From contig NZ_JAJVKV010000003.1 of NCBI RefSeq assembly GCF_024198175.1, positions 1,157,746 through 1,221,745 on the forward strand: a stretch of DNA of 64,000 bases, given 5' to 3'. The notes under the pieces were generated by a model that was given only the letters and a program-made list of their open reading frames with translations, had not been told where the DNA came from and did no database searches. Positions 25,992 through 35,119 of this stretch are shown here, piece by piece. A program made the translations under genes and the position numbers. Within the stretch, counting starts at the first letter, position 1; the number at the start of each line of letters is the position of its first letter. The DNA is from Pyxidicoccus xibeiensis. GTDB taxonomy: Bacteria > Myxococcota > Myxococcia > Myxococcales > Myxococcaceae.

Positions 25992-26779
25992 CGCCGGGCC
26001 TCCCCGCCCTTCGGCGCGGCCGTCTTGCCGTCCTGCAGCCCCAGCCAGCTGTAGCCCTTCTCCTCCAGCTCCAGCGCCAGCTCGCGCCCGCCCGAGCGGA
26101 TGATGCGCCCCGCCGCGATGACGTGCACGTGGTCCGGGACGATGTAGTCCAGGAGCCGCTGGTAGTGCGTGATCAGCACCATGCCCCGCTCCGGCGAGCG
26201 CAGCGCATTGACGCCGCCGGCCACCGTGCGCAGCGCGTCGATGTCCAGGCCGGAGTCCGTCTCGTCGAGGATGGCCAGCCGCGGCTCCAGCACCGCCATC
26301 TGGAAGATTTCGTTCCGCTTCTTCTCGCCGCCGGAGAACCCCTCGTTCACCGAGCGGTTCATGAAGGCCGCGTCCAGCTGCACCAGCTTCGACTTCTCCC
26401 GGGCGAGCTGGAGGAAGTCCATCGCGTCCAGCTCCTCCAGCCCCCGCACCCGGCGCTGCGCGTTGAGCGCGGTGCGCAGGAAGTGCAGGTTGCCCACGCC
26501 CGGAATCTCCACCGGGTACTGGAAGGCGAGGAACACGCCCGACGTGGCGCGCTCCTCGGGCGACAGCGCCAGCAGGGGCTTGCCGTCGAACAGCACCTCG
26601 CCCTGCGTGACTTCATAGCCGTCACGGCCCGCCAGCACGCTGGCCAGCGTGCTCTTCCCGGAGCCGTTGGGGCCCATGATGGCGTGCACCTCTCCGGGGC
26701 GCACCTCCAGGTCGATGCCCTTCAGGATGTCCTTGCCCGCCACGCGGGCGTGCAGGTTGCGAACAGACAGCAAAGCCAT
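25988..26779 (-). CDS. sufC: SUF ATPase SufC
   Basis: This ABC-type ATPase has 263 residues: Walker A GPNGSGKST (36-44), signature FSGGEKKR (148-155) and Walker B LAILDE (168-173), followed by the SufC mark TDSGLDI. It powers conformational change of SufB-SufD during cluster assembly and is cytosolic. The C-terminus carries a short Lys/Gly extension (GKTAAPKGGEARR). The gene starts four bases after sufB and overlaps sufD by ATGA. Confidence 0.97.
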   Translation of the reverse strand: MALLSVRNLHARVAGKDILKGIDLEVRPGEVHAIMGPNGSGKSTLASVLAGRDGYEVTQGEVLFDGKPLLALSPEERATSGVFLAFQYPVEIPGVGNLHFLRTALNAQRRVRGLEELDAMDFLQLAREKSKLVQLDAAFMNRSVNEGFSGGEKKRNEIFQMAVLEPRLAILDETDSGLDIDALRTVAGGVNALRSPERGMVLITHYQRLLDYIVPDHVHVIAAGRIIRSGGRELALELEEKGYSWLGLQDGKTAAPKGGEARR

Positions 26780-26782
26780 GAC

Positions 26783-28215
<1,433 letters not shown>

Positions 28216-28219
<4 letters not shown>

Positions 28220-28734
28220 GAACGGACTCCTGATGCGGAAGCAGTGGAAGGTGAGGCGGTGCTGGCCGAAGGCGCGGGCCGCGACGGGACGCCCAGGCCC
28301 ACCAGGCGCTCGGGCACGCGCGGCGCGGGGGCAACCAGGTCCGCCAGCGACAGGCGGCCCAGCGCGTCCTGGATGGCGGTGTTGATGAGGCGCCAGTGCC
28401 CACGCACCTGGCAGACGGCCTCCAGCTCGCAGGGCGCACCGCCCGTGGTGTGGACGCCGCACTCGGTGAGGGCCACCGGGCCCTCCAGCGCGGCGACCAG
28501 CTCCGCCAAGGACAGCTCGGCGGCGGGGCGCGCCAGCCCGTAGCCGCCGCTGGCCCCACGGTGGGACACCACCAGGCCCGCCTGAAGCAGGCCCTTGAGC
28601 ACCTTGCTGGCCGAGGGCAACGGCACACGGGTGCGCGCCGCCAGCTCGCGAGTGGTGCGCGTGTCACCCTCCGCGCGGGCCAGCTCGGTCATCAGCACGA
28701 TGCCGTAGTCGGTCATCTTGCTCATCCGAAGCAT
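28216..28734 (-). CDS. Rrf2-family SUF regulator (IscR-like)
   Basis: This 172-residue regulator has a winged helix ([43 protein letters not shown]) and the Cys triad Cys92, Cys102, Cys108 ([19 protein letters not shown]) expected to hold a [2Fe-2S] cluster. A Pro/Ala/Ser tail of about 35 residues is extra. It matches the SUF-system regulator type found first in many proteobacterial suf operons and probably senses Fe-S status, repressing the operon through the inverted repeat at 28803-28827. Translation is coupled to sufB by ATGA. ATG 28734 has GAGGAG 12 bases upstream; ATG 28722-28725 is an alternative. Confidence 0.93.
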
Positions 28735-28802
28735 GGGTGCGGGTGTCTCCTCTCCAGATTCAGTCCTGCCGGGGCCACCGGGCCACCGGGGGCGTCATAT
28801 GT

Positions 28803-28827
28803 AATGTGGACCGTTTCAGTCCACATT
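28803..28827. promoter_or_regulatory. Inverted-repeat operator upstream of the suf operon
   Basis: AATGTGGAC (28803-28811) and GTCCACATT (28819-28827) form a perfect 9-bp inverted repeat around CGTTTCA. The inner GGAC-N7-GTCC resembles the core of IscR type 1 sites. Read on the minus strand, TGGACT inside the repeat is a plausible -35, with CATATG/TACATA 16 bases later as -10, so binding would cover the suf promoter. ATG 28734 lies about 70 bases downstream. Confidence 0.65.
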
Positions 28828-28920
28828 GCTTTTCACACAAGGCGCCGGGAGCCTCTGGTTGGAGGGCAGGAGGGAGAGGGCTAGGGTGGGAGCCCCCCGC
28901 TCCCCGGAGGAATTCCACCG

Positions 28921-30126
28921 ATGCGTCGTCCCCTGATGCTGCTCGCCACGCTGGCCCTGGCCGCGGTGGCCTGCGAGAAGAAGTCCGCGCCCGCGCCCAC
29001 GGAGCCCACGCCGGGCGGACAGGCGCCCGCCGCGACGGCCCCTCCCCCCGGCGCCGCGCCCGTGGACGCCAACACCATCCTGCTGGGTGAGGTCGGCAGC
29101 CTGACGGGCAGCGAGGCGACGTTCGGCATCTCCGCGCGCAATGGCATCGAGCTGGCCATCGACGAGGCCAACGCCGCGGGCGGGGTGAAGGGCAAGAGGC
29201 TGGCCGTGCGCGTGTACGACAGCCAGGGCCGGCCCGAGGAGGGGGCCCAGGCCGTGACGCGGCTCATCACCCAGGACAAGGTGGTGGTCATCCTCGGCGA
29301 GGCGGCCTCGTCGGTGTCCATGGCGATGGCGGAGAAGGCGCAGGTGGCGAAGGTGCCGATGATTACGCCCACCTCCACCAGCCCCGAGGTGACGAAGCGG
29401 GGCGACTACATCTTCCGCGTCTGCTTCATCGACCCGTTCCAGGGCTTCGTGATGGCGAAGTTCGCCCGGGAGAACCTGAAGCTGAACAAGGTGGCGGTGC
29501 TGCGCGACAACAAGAGCGCCTTCTCCATGGGCCTGGCGGACGTGTTCAACCAGAAGTTCGCGGAGTTCGGCGGCAAGATTCTCGGCGACGAGAGCTACTC
29601 GAAGGGCGACACGGACTTCCGCGCGCAGCTCACCGCGCTCAAGCAGCTCAAGCCGGAGGCCGTCTTCGTCCCGGGGTACTACACGGACGTGGGCATCATC
29701 GCCCGGCAGGCGCGCGAGGTGGGCCTCAAGGTGCCGCTGCTCGGCGGCGACGGCTGGGACTCCGACAAGCTGTACGAGCTGGGTGGCTCGGCGCTCGAGG
29801 GCAGCTACTTCTCCAACCACTACTCGCCGGACAACCCGGACCCGGCGCTCCAGCAGTTCCTGAAGAAGTACAAGGAGCGCTACGGCAGCGTGCCGGACAG
29901 CGTGGGCGTGCTGGCGTACGACGCGGCCCGCGTGGCCATTGAAGCCATGAAGCGCGCCCCGGACCTGAGCGGCCCGGCCCTGCGCGAGGCGATTGCCCGG
30001 ACGAAGGACTTCCCGGGCGTCTCGGGCCGAATCACCCTGGACGCGAACCGGGACGCGGTGAAGGAGGCCGTCGTCCTCAAGGTGTCCGGTGGCAAGGCGG
30101 AGTTCGTCACCACCGTGAAGCCGTAG
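28921..30126 (+). CDS. Branched-chain-amino-acid-type ABC binding lipoprotein
   Basis: The 401-residue product has lipobox LAAVAC (Cys18), a 30-residue Pro/Ala linker and a type I periplasmic binding fold of the LivJ/leucine-binding kind (ILLGEVGSLTGSEATFGISARNGIELAIDEANAAGG, VPMITPTSTSPEVT, FVPGYYTDVG). It should bind an amino acid or related small ligand. No liv permease or ATPase genes are adjacent, so it either serves a transporter encoded elsewhere or acts as a sensor. GGAGG precedes ATG 28921. It is divergent from suf and shares its control region. Confidence 0.93.
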   Translation: MRRPLMLLATLALAAVACEKKSAPAPTEPTPGGQAPAATAPPPGAAPVDANTILLGEVGSLTGSEATFGISARNGIELAIDEANAAGGVKGKRLAVRVYDSQGRPEEGAQAVTRLITQDKVVVILGEAASSVSMAMAEKAQVAKVPMITPTSTSPEVTKRGDYIFRVCFIDPFQGFVMAKFARENLKLNKVAVLRDNKSAFSMGLADVFNQKFAEFGGKILGDESYSKGDTDFRAQLTALKQLKPEAVFVPGYYTDVGIIARQAREVGLKVPLLGGDGWDSDKLYELGGSALEGSYFSNHYSPDNPDPALQQFLKKYKERYGSVPDSVGVLAYDAARVAIEAMKRAPDLSGPALREAIARTKDFPGVSGRITLDANRDAVKEAVVLKVSGGKAEFVTTVKP

Positions 30127-30140
30127 CGGCTCAGCCAGGG

Positions 30141-30171
30141 CCCGCCCGCGGAAAGCACCCGCGCGGGCGGG
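30141..30171. terminator. Hairpin between binding-protein gene and the TadE-like operon
   Basis: CCCGCCCGCG (30141-30150) pairs with CGCGGGCGGG (30162-30171), a perfect 10-bp stem with an 11-base loop, in the 54-bp gap between convergent genes. It can serve both strands. Confidence 0.65.
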
Positions 30172-30180
30172 ACGCCCTCC

Positions 30181-30366
30181 TCAGGGGATGGGCGACTGGA
30201 TGATGTAATAGATGGACTGGAAGTAGCGGTGCAGGCCGTTGATGAGCTCGACGAGGAACGGCCAGCTCATCACCGTGAAGCTCATCAGCGCCGCGGTGAT
30301 GATGGCGTACTCCACCATCGCCTGGCCGCGCGCGGGGCGGCGGCGCCGCTCAATGGTCGTCGTCAT
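30181..30366 (-). CDS. Tiny TadE/Flp-like membrane peptide
   Basis: The 61-residue product has a basic N-terminus (ERRRRPARG), then QAMVEYAIITAALMSF, the Gly-x4-Glu start and hydrophobic helix typical of TadE-like pseudopilins and Flp pilins, with a possible prepilin-peptidase cut after ARG. A second hydrophobic part ends in YYIIQSPIP. The start ATG 30366 overlaps the upstream Cys-rich gene by 17 bases and has GGAAGAGGAG upstream. It is the last gene of the run. Its size fits a Flp-type pilin subunit, but no Tad motor genes are near. Confidence 0.78.
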   Translation of the reverse strand: MTTTIERRRRPARGQAMVEYAIITAALMSFTVMSWPFLVELINGLHRYFQSIYYIIQSPIP

Positions 30367-30631
30367 GGTGCTCCTCTTCCTTCCCCTCGTTCAGCTTCTC
30401 GCGCTGCGCGGGGCGGCCGGAGCACTCCTCGGAGCACGCCCGCTTCTCGTCGTCACAGGCCTTGCTGCACTTGGCCTCCATGCCCTTCGCGTGCTTCTTG
30501 CACACGGCCTTGCACTCCTTGACGTCGTCGTCGCAGCCGCGCTGGCAGGCCCGATTCGCGAGGGCCGGTGTCCCCAGCAGCAGCACCGCACCGGCAAGCC
30601 ACCCCAGGGTCCACGTCGCGAGCGTCTTCAT
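30350..30631 (-). CDS. Exported helical protein with duplicated twin CX3C motifs
   Basis: The 93-residue product has a Sec signal (cut after TPALA). The mature part contains eight Cys as four CX3C pairs: Cys29/33, 40/44, 55/59 and 66/70. The 16-residue units CQRGCDDDVKECKAVC and CSKACDDEKRACSEEC align end to end, so this is an internal duplication of CX3C-X6-CX3C. Such spacing predicts helical hairpins stapled by disulfides, as in CHCH-type proteins; the resemblance is structural inference. The tail is acidic and ends HHDDDH, a likely metal ligand set. GGAGGATACAACG precedes ATG 30631. It overlaps the next gene by 17 bases and follows the 285-residue gene by 20. Confidence 0.85.
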   Translation of the reverse strand: MKTLATWTLGWLAGAVLLLGTPALANRACQRGCDDDVKECKAVCKKHAKGMEAKCSKACDDEKRACSEECSGRPAQREKLNEGKEEEHHDDDH

Positions 30632-30651
30632 CGTTGTATCCTCCGTGTGTC

Positions 30652-31509
30652 TCATTCCGAGGCCACTGCCCGCTCCATGAGCGACAGCTGGAACTCTACC
30701 CCGGGTTGCAGTGAGGGCTGGCGCAGCAGCACCTGCCCGCGCTTCGCCTGGTGATTCACATCGAAGCTGAGCGACTGGTGGCCGGACTCGGAGGCCGAGC
30801 CCGACTGCCACCCCTTCTCCTTCAGCGTGGCCTGGTAGGCGCCGCCCACGTCCGCCAGCCGCCCCTCCGGCACCTGGCCGGACACCGTGTAGTAGGTGAC
30901 GCCCTCCATCCGGAAGGTGAGCACCACCGGGTCCTTCACGCCCGGCGGCAGCGGCACCCACGCGGGCACGGACGCGGTGCCCTCCAGCAGCGGCCCCACC
31001 TGCCCCGAGGAGACGAAGACGAACGTCTCACCGCCCTGCGCCAGCACGGACACCAGGTGGACCTCCTTGGTGGAGGGCGTCCAGTAGCCCACGTAGCCGC
31101 CATTCTGCCCGTAGCGCTTGCTCAGCGGAGGCAGGCCGGCGTCCGCCAGCGTGCCCTGGTAGTGCGCCAGCACCTGGTCCGGGGTGTCCTTGGTGGAGAA
31201 CCACGCCACCGCCATGGGCGTGTTGGGCCCCAGGTAGTCGGACGCCAGCACCTCCGGGGCGCCATTGGCGTTGGGATACGGCGGGAAGTGCGACAGCGCG
31301 CGCGCCAGCACGGCCTGCTCCTCCGGCGTGCGCCGCGGGCCGGTGGCCGCGAACTCCTCGTCCGCCCGGGCCTGGAGCTGCTCCAGCTCCACCGGCTCCT
31401 CCGGATACGCCGCGCGCTCCCAGCCGAAGCCGATGAGCCCGCCCACCACGGCCAGCGAGAACAGCCACAGCCCCACCCGGACGCCCGACCTCTCCCACCA
31501 CACGGCCAT
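30652..31509 (-). CDS. Membrane-anchored protein with an internal duplication, TadE-like operon
   Basis: The 285-residue product has one membrane helix near the N-terminus (VGLWLFSLAVVGGLIGF) and an otherwise extracytoplasmic body. Two segments follow the same plan: about 95-190 (MAVAWFSTKDTPDQVLAHYQGTLADAGL) and about 195-275 (VVLTFRMEGVTYYTV, LADVGGAYQATLKEKGW), each a strand pair plus a helix ending in a small-Gly turn. I recognise no named family. ATG 31509 shares its A with the upstream TGA stop (TGATG), so it is coupled to the TadE-like gene before it and belongs to the same operon. Confidence 0.85.
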   Translation of the reverse strand: MAVWWERSGVRVGLWLFSLAVVGGLIGFGWERAAYPEEPVELEQLQARADEEFAATGPRRTPEEQAVLARALSHFPPYPNANGAPEVLASDYLGPNTPMAVAWFSTKDTPDQVLAHYQGTLADAGLPPLSKRYGQNGGYVGYWTPSTKEVHLVSVLAQGGETFVFVSSGQVGPLLEGTASVPAWVPLPPGVKDPVVLTFRMEGVTYYTVSGQVPEGRLADVGGAYQATLKEKGWQSGSASESGHQSLSFDVNHQAKRGQVLLRQPSLQPGVEFQLSLMERAVASE

Positions 31510-32624
31510 CAGCAGGTTCCCGGCTGCTTGCAGCCCATGTAGTAGACGCCCCGGTTCTGGTACGAGCGATAGTTGTTGTTCTGGTCCCAGTCGCGCCACT
31601 CGGTGTTGAAGTAGCGCCGGTTGGAGCCCTCCTGGGTGACGCGGTTGCTGGGCGTGGTGCTGTCACCCACCGCCTGCGGCGCGATGGCGATGTTGGGCGT
31701 CTGCGGGTTGTCCGCGCCCATCGCGTCGCCCGTCGTCGCCGCGAGCTGCGCGGCGAAGAGCGGGTTGAGCAGGTTGTTGCTGATGGCCTGCCCGAAGAAG
31801 GCCGCGGACGTGGCGCGCAGGATGGGGTGCCCGAGGTTCTGCGGGTTCATGTAGACGTTGGCCACCCGGTCGTACATCTCACCGCTCTTGGTGCCCGGCA
31901 TCGTGTTGGCGTTGGTCGTCAGCGCCCAGGTGTCCGTGAGGATGGCCATCTGCTCCATGCCTAGGAAGTAGGCGTTGCCGTCGACGCCGTTCGTGGTGGC
32001 GACGCCCGACTGGGAGTTGCCGTGGACGTCGCCGTCCCACTTCTTGACGGTCAGCTTCGTCTTGCTGAACTCCTGGAGGAACCCCTCGGGCAGCAGGTAG
32101 TTCTCCACCACGGCCCGGGCCGAGCAGCGGATGAGGCCGCCGCGGGTGAAGTTGCTCATGAACTGGTTGTGGACGGGGATGCCGAGGTTGCCGGCGCCTC
32201 GCTCCGGGGCCTCGCACGTCACCTGCCTCGCGTTGTCGTTGAGCCAGCAGGTGTGGGCCACCAGCGCCTGGTGGTGGTCGGTGTCCGAGCAGTCCGAGGG
32301 CACGCCGTTGGTATACGCGTCGTAGCGGTCCTTGCCGGACTCGTGGTCGCAGAACATGTAGCGCGCGTGCTGCTGCACCATGGTGCTGCCACCCTGGGGC
32401 GCGGTGGGCGCCCTGTCGGCCGGCTTCAGGTCCCGGGTGTAGTCCTGCACGGCGAAGTCCCACACCGTGGAGACCGCGGCCTCCTGCGCGTCCAGCGAGT
32501 AGCGCAGCAGGTCGTCCAGGAAGATGGCGTACATGAACACCGGGATGATGACCAACAGGCTGATGGCCATCTCCACGGCAGCGGCGCCGCGAGCGGCACG
32601 GGCGCGGAGCGGGTGGCGAATCAC
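31509..32624 (-). CDS. TadE-like pseudopilin with large extracytoplasmic domain
   Basis: The 371-residue product opens MIRHPLRARAARGAAAVEMAISLLVIIPVFMYAIF, with a basic leader, Gly13, Glu18 and a long hydrophobic helix: the TadE prepilin pattern, with a possible cut after ARG. The 330-residue remainder is unrecognised, contains scattered Cys (HTCWLNDN, VTCEAPE, GLIRCSA) and ends MGCKQPGTC. Start GTG 32624 overlaps the upstream TGA as GTGA and has GGGGG upstream; the longer open frame is a shadow of the TadG-like gene. The length is far above that of standard TadE. Confidence 0.87.
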   Translation of the reverse strand: MIRHPLRARAARGAAAVEMAISLLVIIPVFMYAIFLDDLLRYSLDAQEAAVSTVWDFAVQDYTRDLKPADRAPTAPQGGSTMVQQHARYMFCDHESGKDRYDAYTNGVPSDCSDTDHHQALVAHTCWLNDNARQVTCEAPERGAGNLGIPVHNQFMSNFTRGGLIRCSARAVVENYLLPEGFLQEFSKTKLTVKKWDGDVHGNSQSGVATTNGVDGNAYFLGMEQMAILTDTWALTTNANTMPGTKSGEMYDRVANVYMNPQNLGHPILRATSAAFFGQAISNNLLNPLFAAQLAATTGDAMGADNPQTPNIAIAPQAVGDSTTPSNRVTQEGSNRRYFNTEWRDWDQNNNYRSYQNRGVYYMGCKQPGTC

Positions 32625-34171
32625 AGGGACACCCCCGGGGTGACGGCGAGCTGGGCCGCGTCGGTGTTGCCGGCGGCGCCGAGCACCGTGGCCGCCTCCG
32701 TGGCGCGGAACGGATGCAGCTTCGCGCGCCAGTACGGGTTGAACATGTTGGGCGCCTCGCGCCAGCCGTTCGAGCCGAAGCGGTGGTAGTAGACGAGCGC
32801 CTTGGACAGGCCGGAGCCCTCGCCCGCGGCCAGCGTCAGCCGGGCGGTGCCCTGGCCGCCGTGCGTGAAGTTCAGCTCGCTGTTGGCGTTGAGCTCCCAG
32901 GGCGCCTGGTTGGGGTTGCCCACCCGGAACTGGCGGGTGACGTAGCTGTAGACGCTCGGCTGGCCGTAGTCGTCGTTGGCGTCGGGGTCGGCGCGGAACT
33001 TCATGAAGCAGTTGCCCTGGCCGATGCAGCTCATGAACGACTGGGTGTTGACGCCGTCGAACTCGTGCTCGTCCGAGTGCGCGCCGTTCGGGGTGTGCCC
33101 GCCGCCGTTGGTGTCGCTGTGGATGCGCGAGTTGAAGGGCATGTACGGACCGACGCCGTGCTTCCACTGGTTGAACATGGCGCCCTCCTCGTCCGCGGCA
33201 ATCACCTTGCCCGTGTTGCCGCCCACCTGGCCGGGGCCGTGGATGTTGGAGCGGGTCTCCACCAGCTTGGCGGTGCCCTTGTGAACGAAGGGAATGGGGT
33301 AGTGCAGGCCCTCACCCGGGATGTCCATCATCATCTCCTGCAGGAAGCTGGGGTGCAGGTAGAGGGGCTTGGGCAGGTCGAAGTCGCGGTTGGCCGTCCA
33401 GCCGGGCCGGCTCGCGTTGGAGACCTCCGTCATCACCCGCGCGAGCGCCTCGTTGGAGCTGTTGCCCTGGCCGCCCATGCAGACCATGCCGTCAATGGCG
33501 CAGTTGAACTCGTTGGTGTTGAGCGCGCCCACGCCGCCCGGCACGTTGCTGGCGCCCGGCGCGTTGTAGTTGGTCAGCTCCGACAGCCCGTTGGCGTTGC
33601 CGTTCATCACCGACTGCACGGTCCTCGCGTGCACGGCCATCTGCGAGGCGTGGACCGTCTCCACCAGCATGTCCAGGCCCTTGTTGGCCTGGTTGAAGCT
33701 GTTCTCCAGGTTCTTGGCCTTGCCGTCGTAGTCGCGCCCCGCGTTGCCGTATTTACTGGCGACGCGGATGGCCTGGATGCCGTGGATGCAGTGGATGAAG
33801 CACGTCCAGCAGGCGCACTGGGCGAACTCCATGGCCGCGATGATGTAGAAGTTGTTGCGCGAGGCGCGCATGATCTGCCCCGTCACGCTGGCCACCGCCA
33901 TGTAGGCGTGCAGGCTGTTCATGGCGACGTACGACGCCGCGATGGCCCGGTTGCTCACCGCGTAGTAGTTGAGCGCGCGCGCCTCCATCACCGCCATGGA
34001 GTAGGCCAGCGAGTCGCTGTGCTGCTGCAGGCTCACCTTCTGTCGCAGCGCATGGCTGAGGTTGAAGCTCAGCGTCGTCATCAGCGCCAGCACCAGGAAC
34101 GACAGGCAGGCGAGCACCAGCGCCTGGCCCCGCGCCGACCGCGGCTTCGACTTCAGTACGCGAATACGCAT
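32621..34171 (-). CDS. TadG-like membrane protein with CxCxxCxxxC motif
   Basis: The 516-residue product starts with a basic leader and RGQALVLACLSFLVLALMTTLSF, the TadG-type N-terminal helix. Residues 35-110 are helical, rich in Ala, Ser and Asn as in TadG N-domains. Then comes CACWTCFIHC (Cys119, 121, 124, 128), an unusual Cys cluster, and a long Asn/Gly-rich extracytoplasmic region. I see no von Willebrand domain with an intact metal site, which many TadG proteins have. ATG 34171 lies inside the end of the upstream gene (19-base overlap). It is the second gene of the operon. Confidence 0.86.
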   Translation of the reverse strand: MRIRVLKSKPRSARGQALVLACLSFLVLALMTTLSFNLSHALRQKVSLQQHSDSLAYSMAVMEARALNYYAVSNRAIAASYVAMNSLHAYMAVASVTGQIMRASRNNFYIIAAMEFAQCACWTCFIHCIHGIQAIRVASKYGNAGRDYDGKAKNLENSFNQANKGLDMLVETVHASQMAVHARTVQSVMNGNANGLSELTNYNAPGASNVPGGVGALNTNEFNCAIDGMVCMGGQGNSSNEALARVMTEVSNASRPGWTANRDFDLPKPLYLHPSFLQEMMMDIPGEGLHYPIPFVHKGTAKLVETRSNIHGPGQVGGNTGKVIAADEEGAMFNQWKHGVGPYMPFNSRIHSDTNGGGHTPNGAHSDEHEFDGVNTQSFMSCIGQGNCFMKFRADPDANDDYGQPSVYSYVTRQFRVGNPNQAPWELNANSELNFTHGGQGTARLTLAAGEGSGLSKALVYYHRFGSNGWREAPNMFNPYWRAKLHPFRATEAATVLGAAGNTDAAQLAVTPGVSL

Positions 34172-34914
34172 TGGTTGCTCGAGGGAAGAGGGTTGGCCTG
34201 GGGGTAGAGGTTCGACTGCATCCGCATGGTGTACGTGGCCCGGATGGGCATCACGTACGTGCGGCTGGCGGCCGCGGCGGTGTAGAGGGCGTCGGAGGTC
34301 CCCACGCCGAAGCGGCGGCCGGCCACCTTGCCGCGCTCCGCGGCCTTCACCGTCCCCATCATCAAGACGGTGGGCACGTCCCGCGCGCGGGTGATGTTGA
34401 AGATGACCATGTTCGCGAAGGGGATGGGCATGCGGTAGTTGAAGGTCAGCTGGACGCGCAGCTTGGTGCGCTGGCTGTCGCGCCAGTTGTCGCTGGAAGT
34501 GATGGATGGGTCATCGAAGTCCACCTCCGGGCCGCTGGGCAGCTCGCTGCTCAAGGGGCCGCAGATGGTAACTTCCGCGTACGGGATGCCGGTGTCCATC
34601 ATCCTGTTGGCCACGACGCCGGGCCACATCCACTTGGTCTGGAAGTCGGTGGCGCTGTTGACCGTCTTGATGTGCTCGGCCCCGCTGCTGCCCTGGCTGA
34701 TGAGCGGCAGCAGCACCGCCAGCGCGGCGCGCTCCATCTTGTTCTTGTTCGCGTTGTGGAGAGAGCCCGCGCGCACGGCCTTGTAGGCCGCGTACTTCGT
34801 CATCAGCCGCGCCTGATGCATGAGCCCCAGCTGCAGGATGCCCAGGATGAGGAACACGAAGAGCGGCAGGATGAGCGCTGCTTCGACGGCTGCCTGCCCC
34901 GACTCACGTTTCAT
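34153..34914 (-). CDS. TadE-like pseudopilin, first gene of the operon
   Basis: The 253-residue product starts MKRESGQAAVEAALILPLFVFLILGILQLGLM, a textbook TadE start: short basic leader, Gly6 cut site, Glu11 and one hydrophobic helix. The 200-residue extracytoplasmic part is unrecognised. ATG 34914 is chosen because GGAGG lies 11 bases upstream and it gives the prepilin leader directly; an upstream ATG at 34977 would add 21 residues in an AT-rich promoter-like stretch. The region 34915-35119 between this gene and the divergent lipoprotein gene is AT-rich, with no promoter pair I trust. Confidence 0.88.
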   Translation of the reverse strand: MKRESGQAAVEAALILPLFVFLILGILQLGLMHQARLMTKYAAYKAVRAGSLHNANKNKMERAALAVLLPLISQGSSGAEHIKTVNSATDFQTKWMWPGVVANRMMDTGIPYAEVTICGPLSSELPSGPEVDFDDPSITSSDNWRDSQRTKLRVQLTFNYRMPIPFANMVIFNITRARDVPTVLMMGTVKAAERGKVAGRRFGVGTSDALYTAAAASRTYVMPIRATYTMRMQSNLYPQANPLPSSNQCVFAY

Positions 34915-35119
34915 GGGTACCCTGGCCTCCCGGAGCTCGTCAGAGCGGTTGACTGTAGCAAAGTCTCTGCTGTTCACTCCGAGTATTGCAGATCATGAGG
35001 CTGACATTAAAAGAAAGTCTATCTGGTATTCCACAGGTAGCGGGCAACACCCTGGATGAGGGCCGGCATTCAGGCACGCTCGGCGGCTGAGGTCGCGAGC
35101 GACAGCACGGGAGATTCAC

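Noticed and set aside
34915..34977. Longer start for the first TadE-like gene
   Set aside because: The added residues come from AT-rich promoter-like DNA and would bury the prepilin leader; ATG 34914 has a better binding site.
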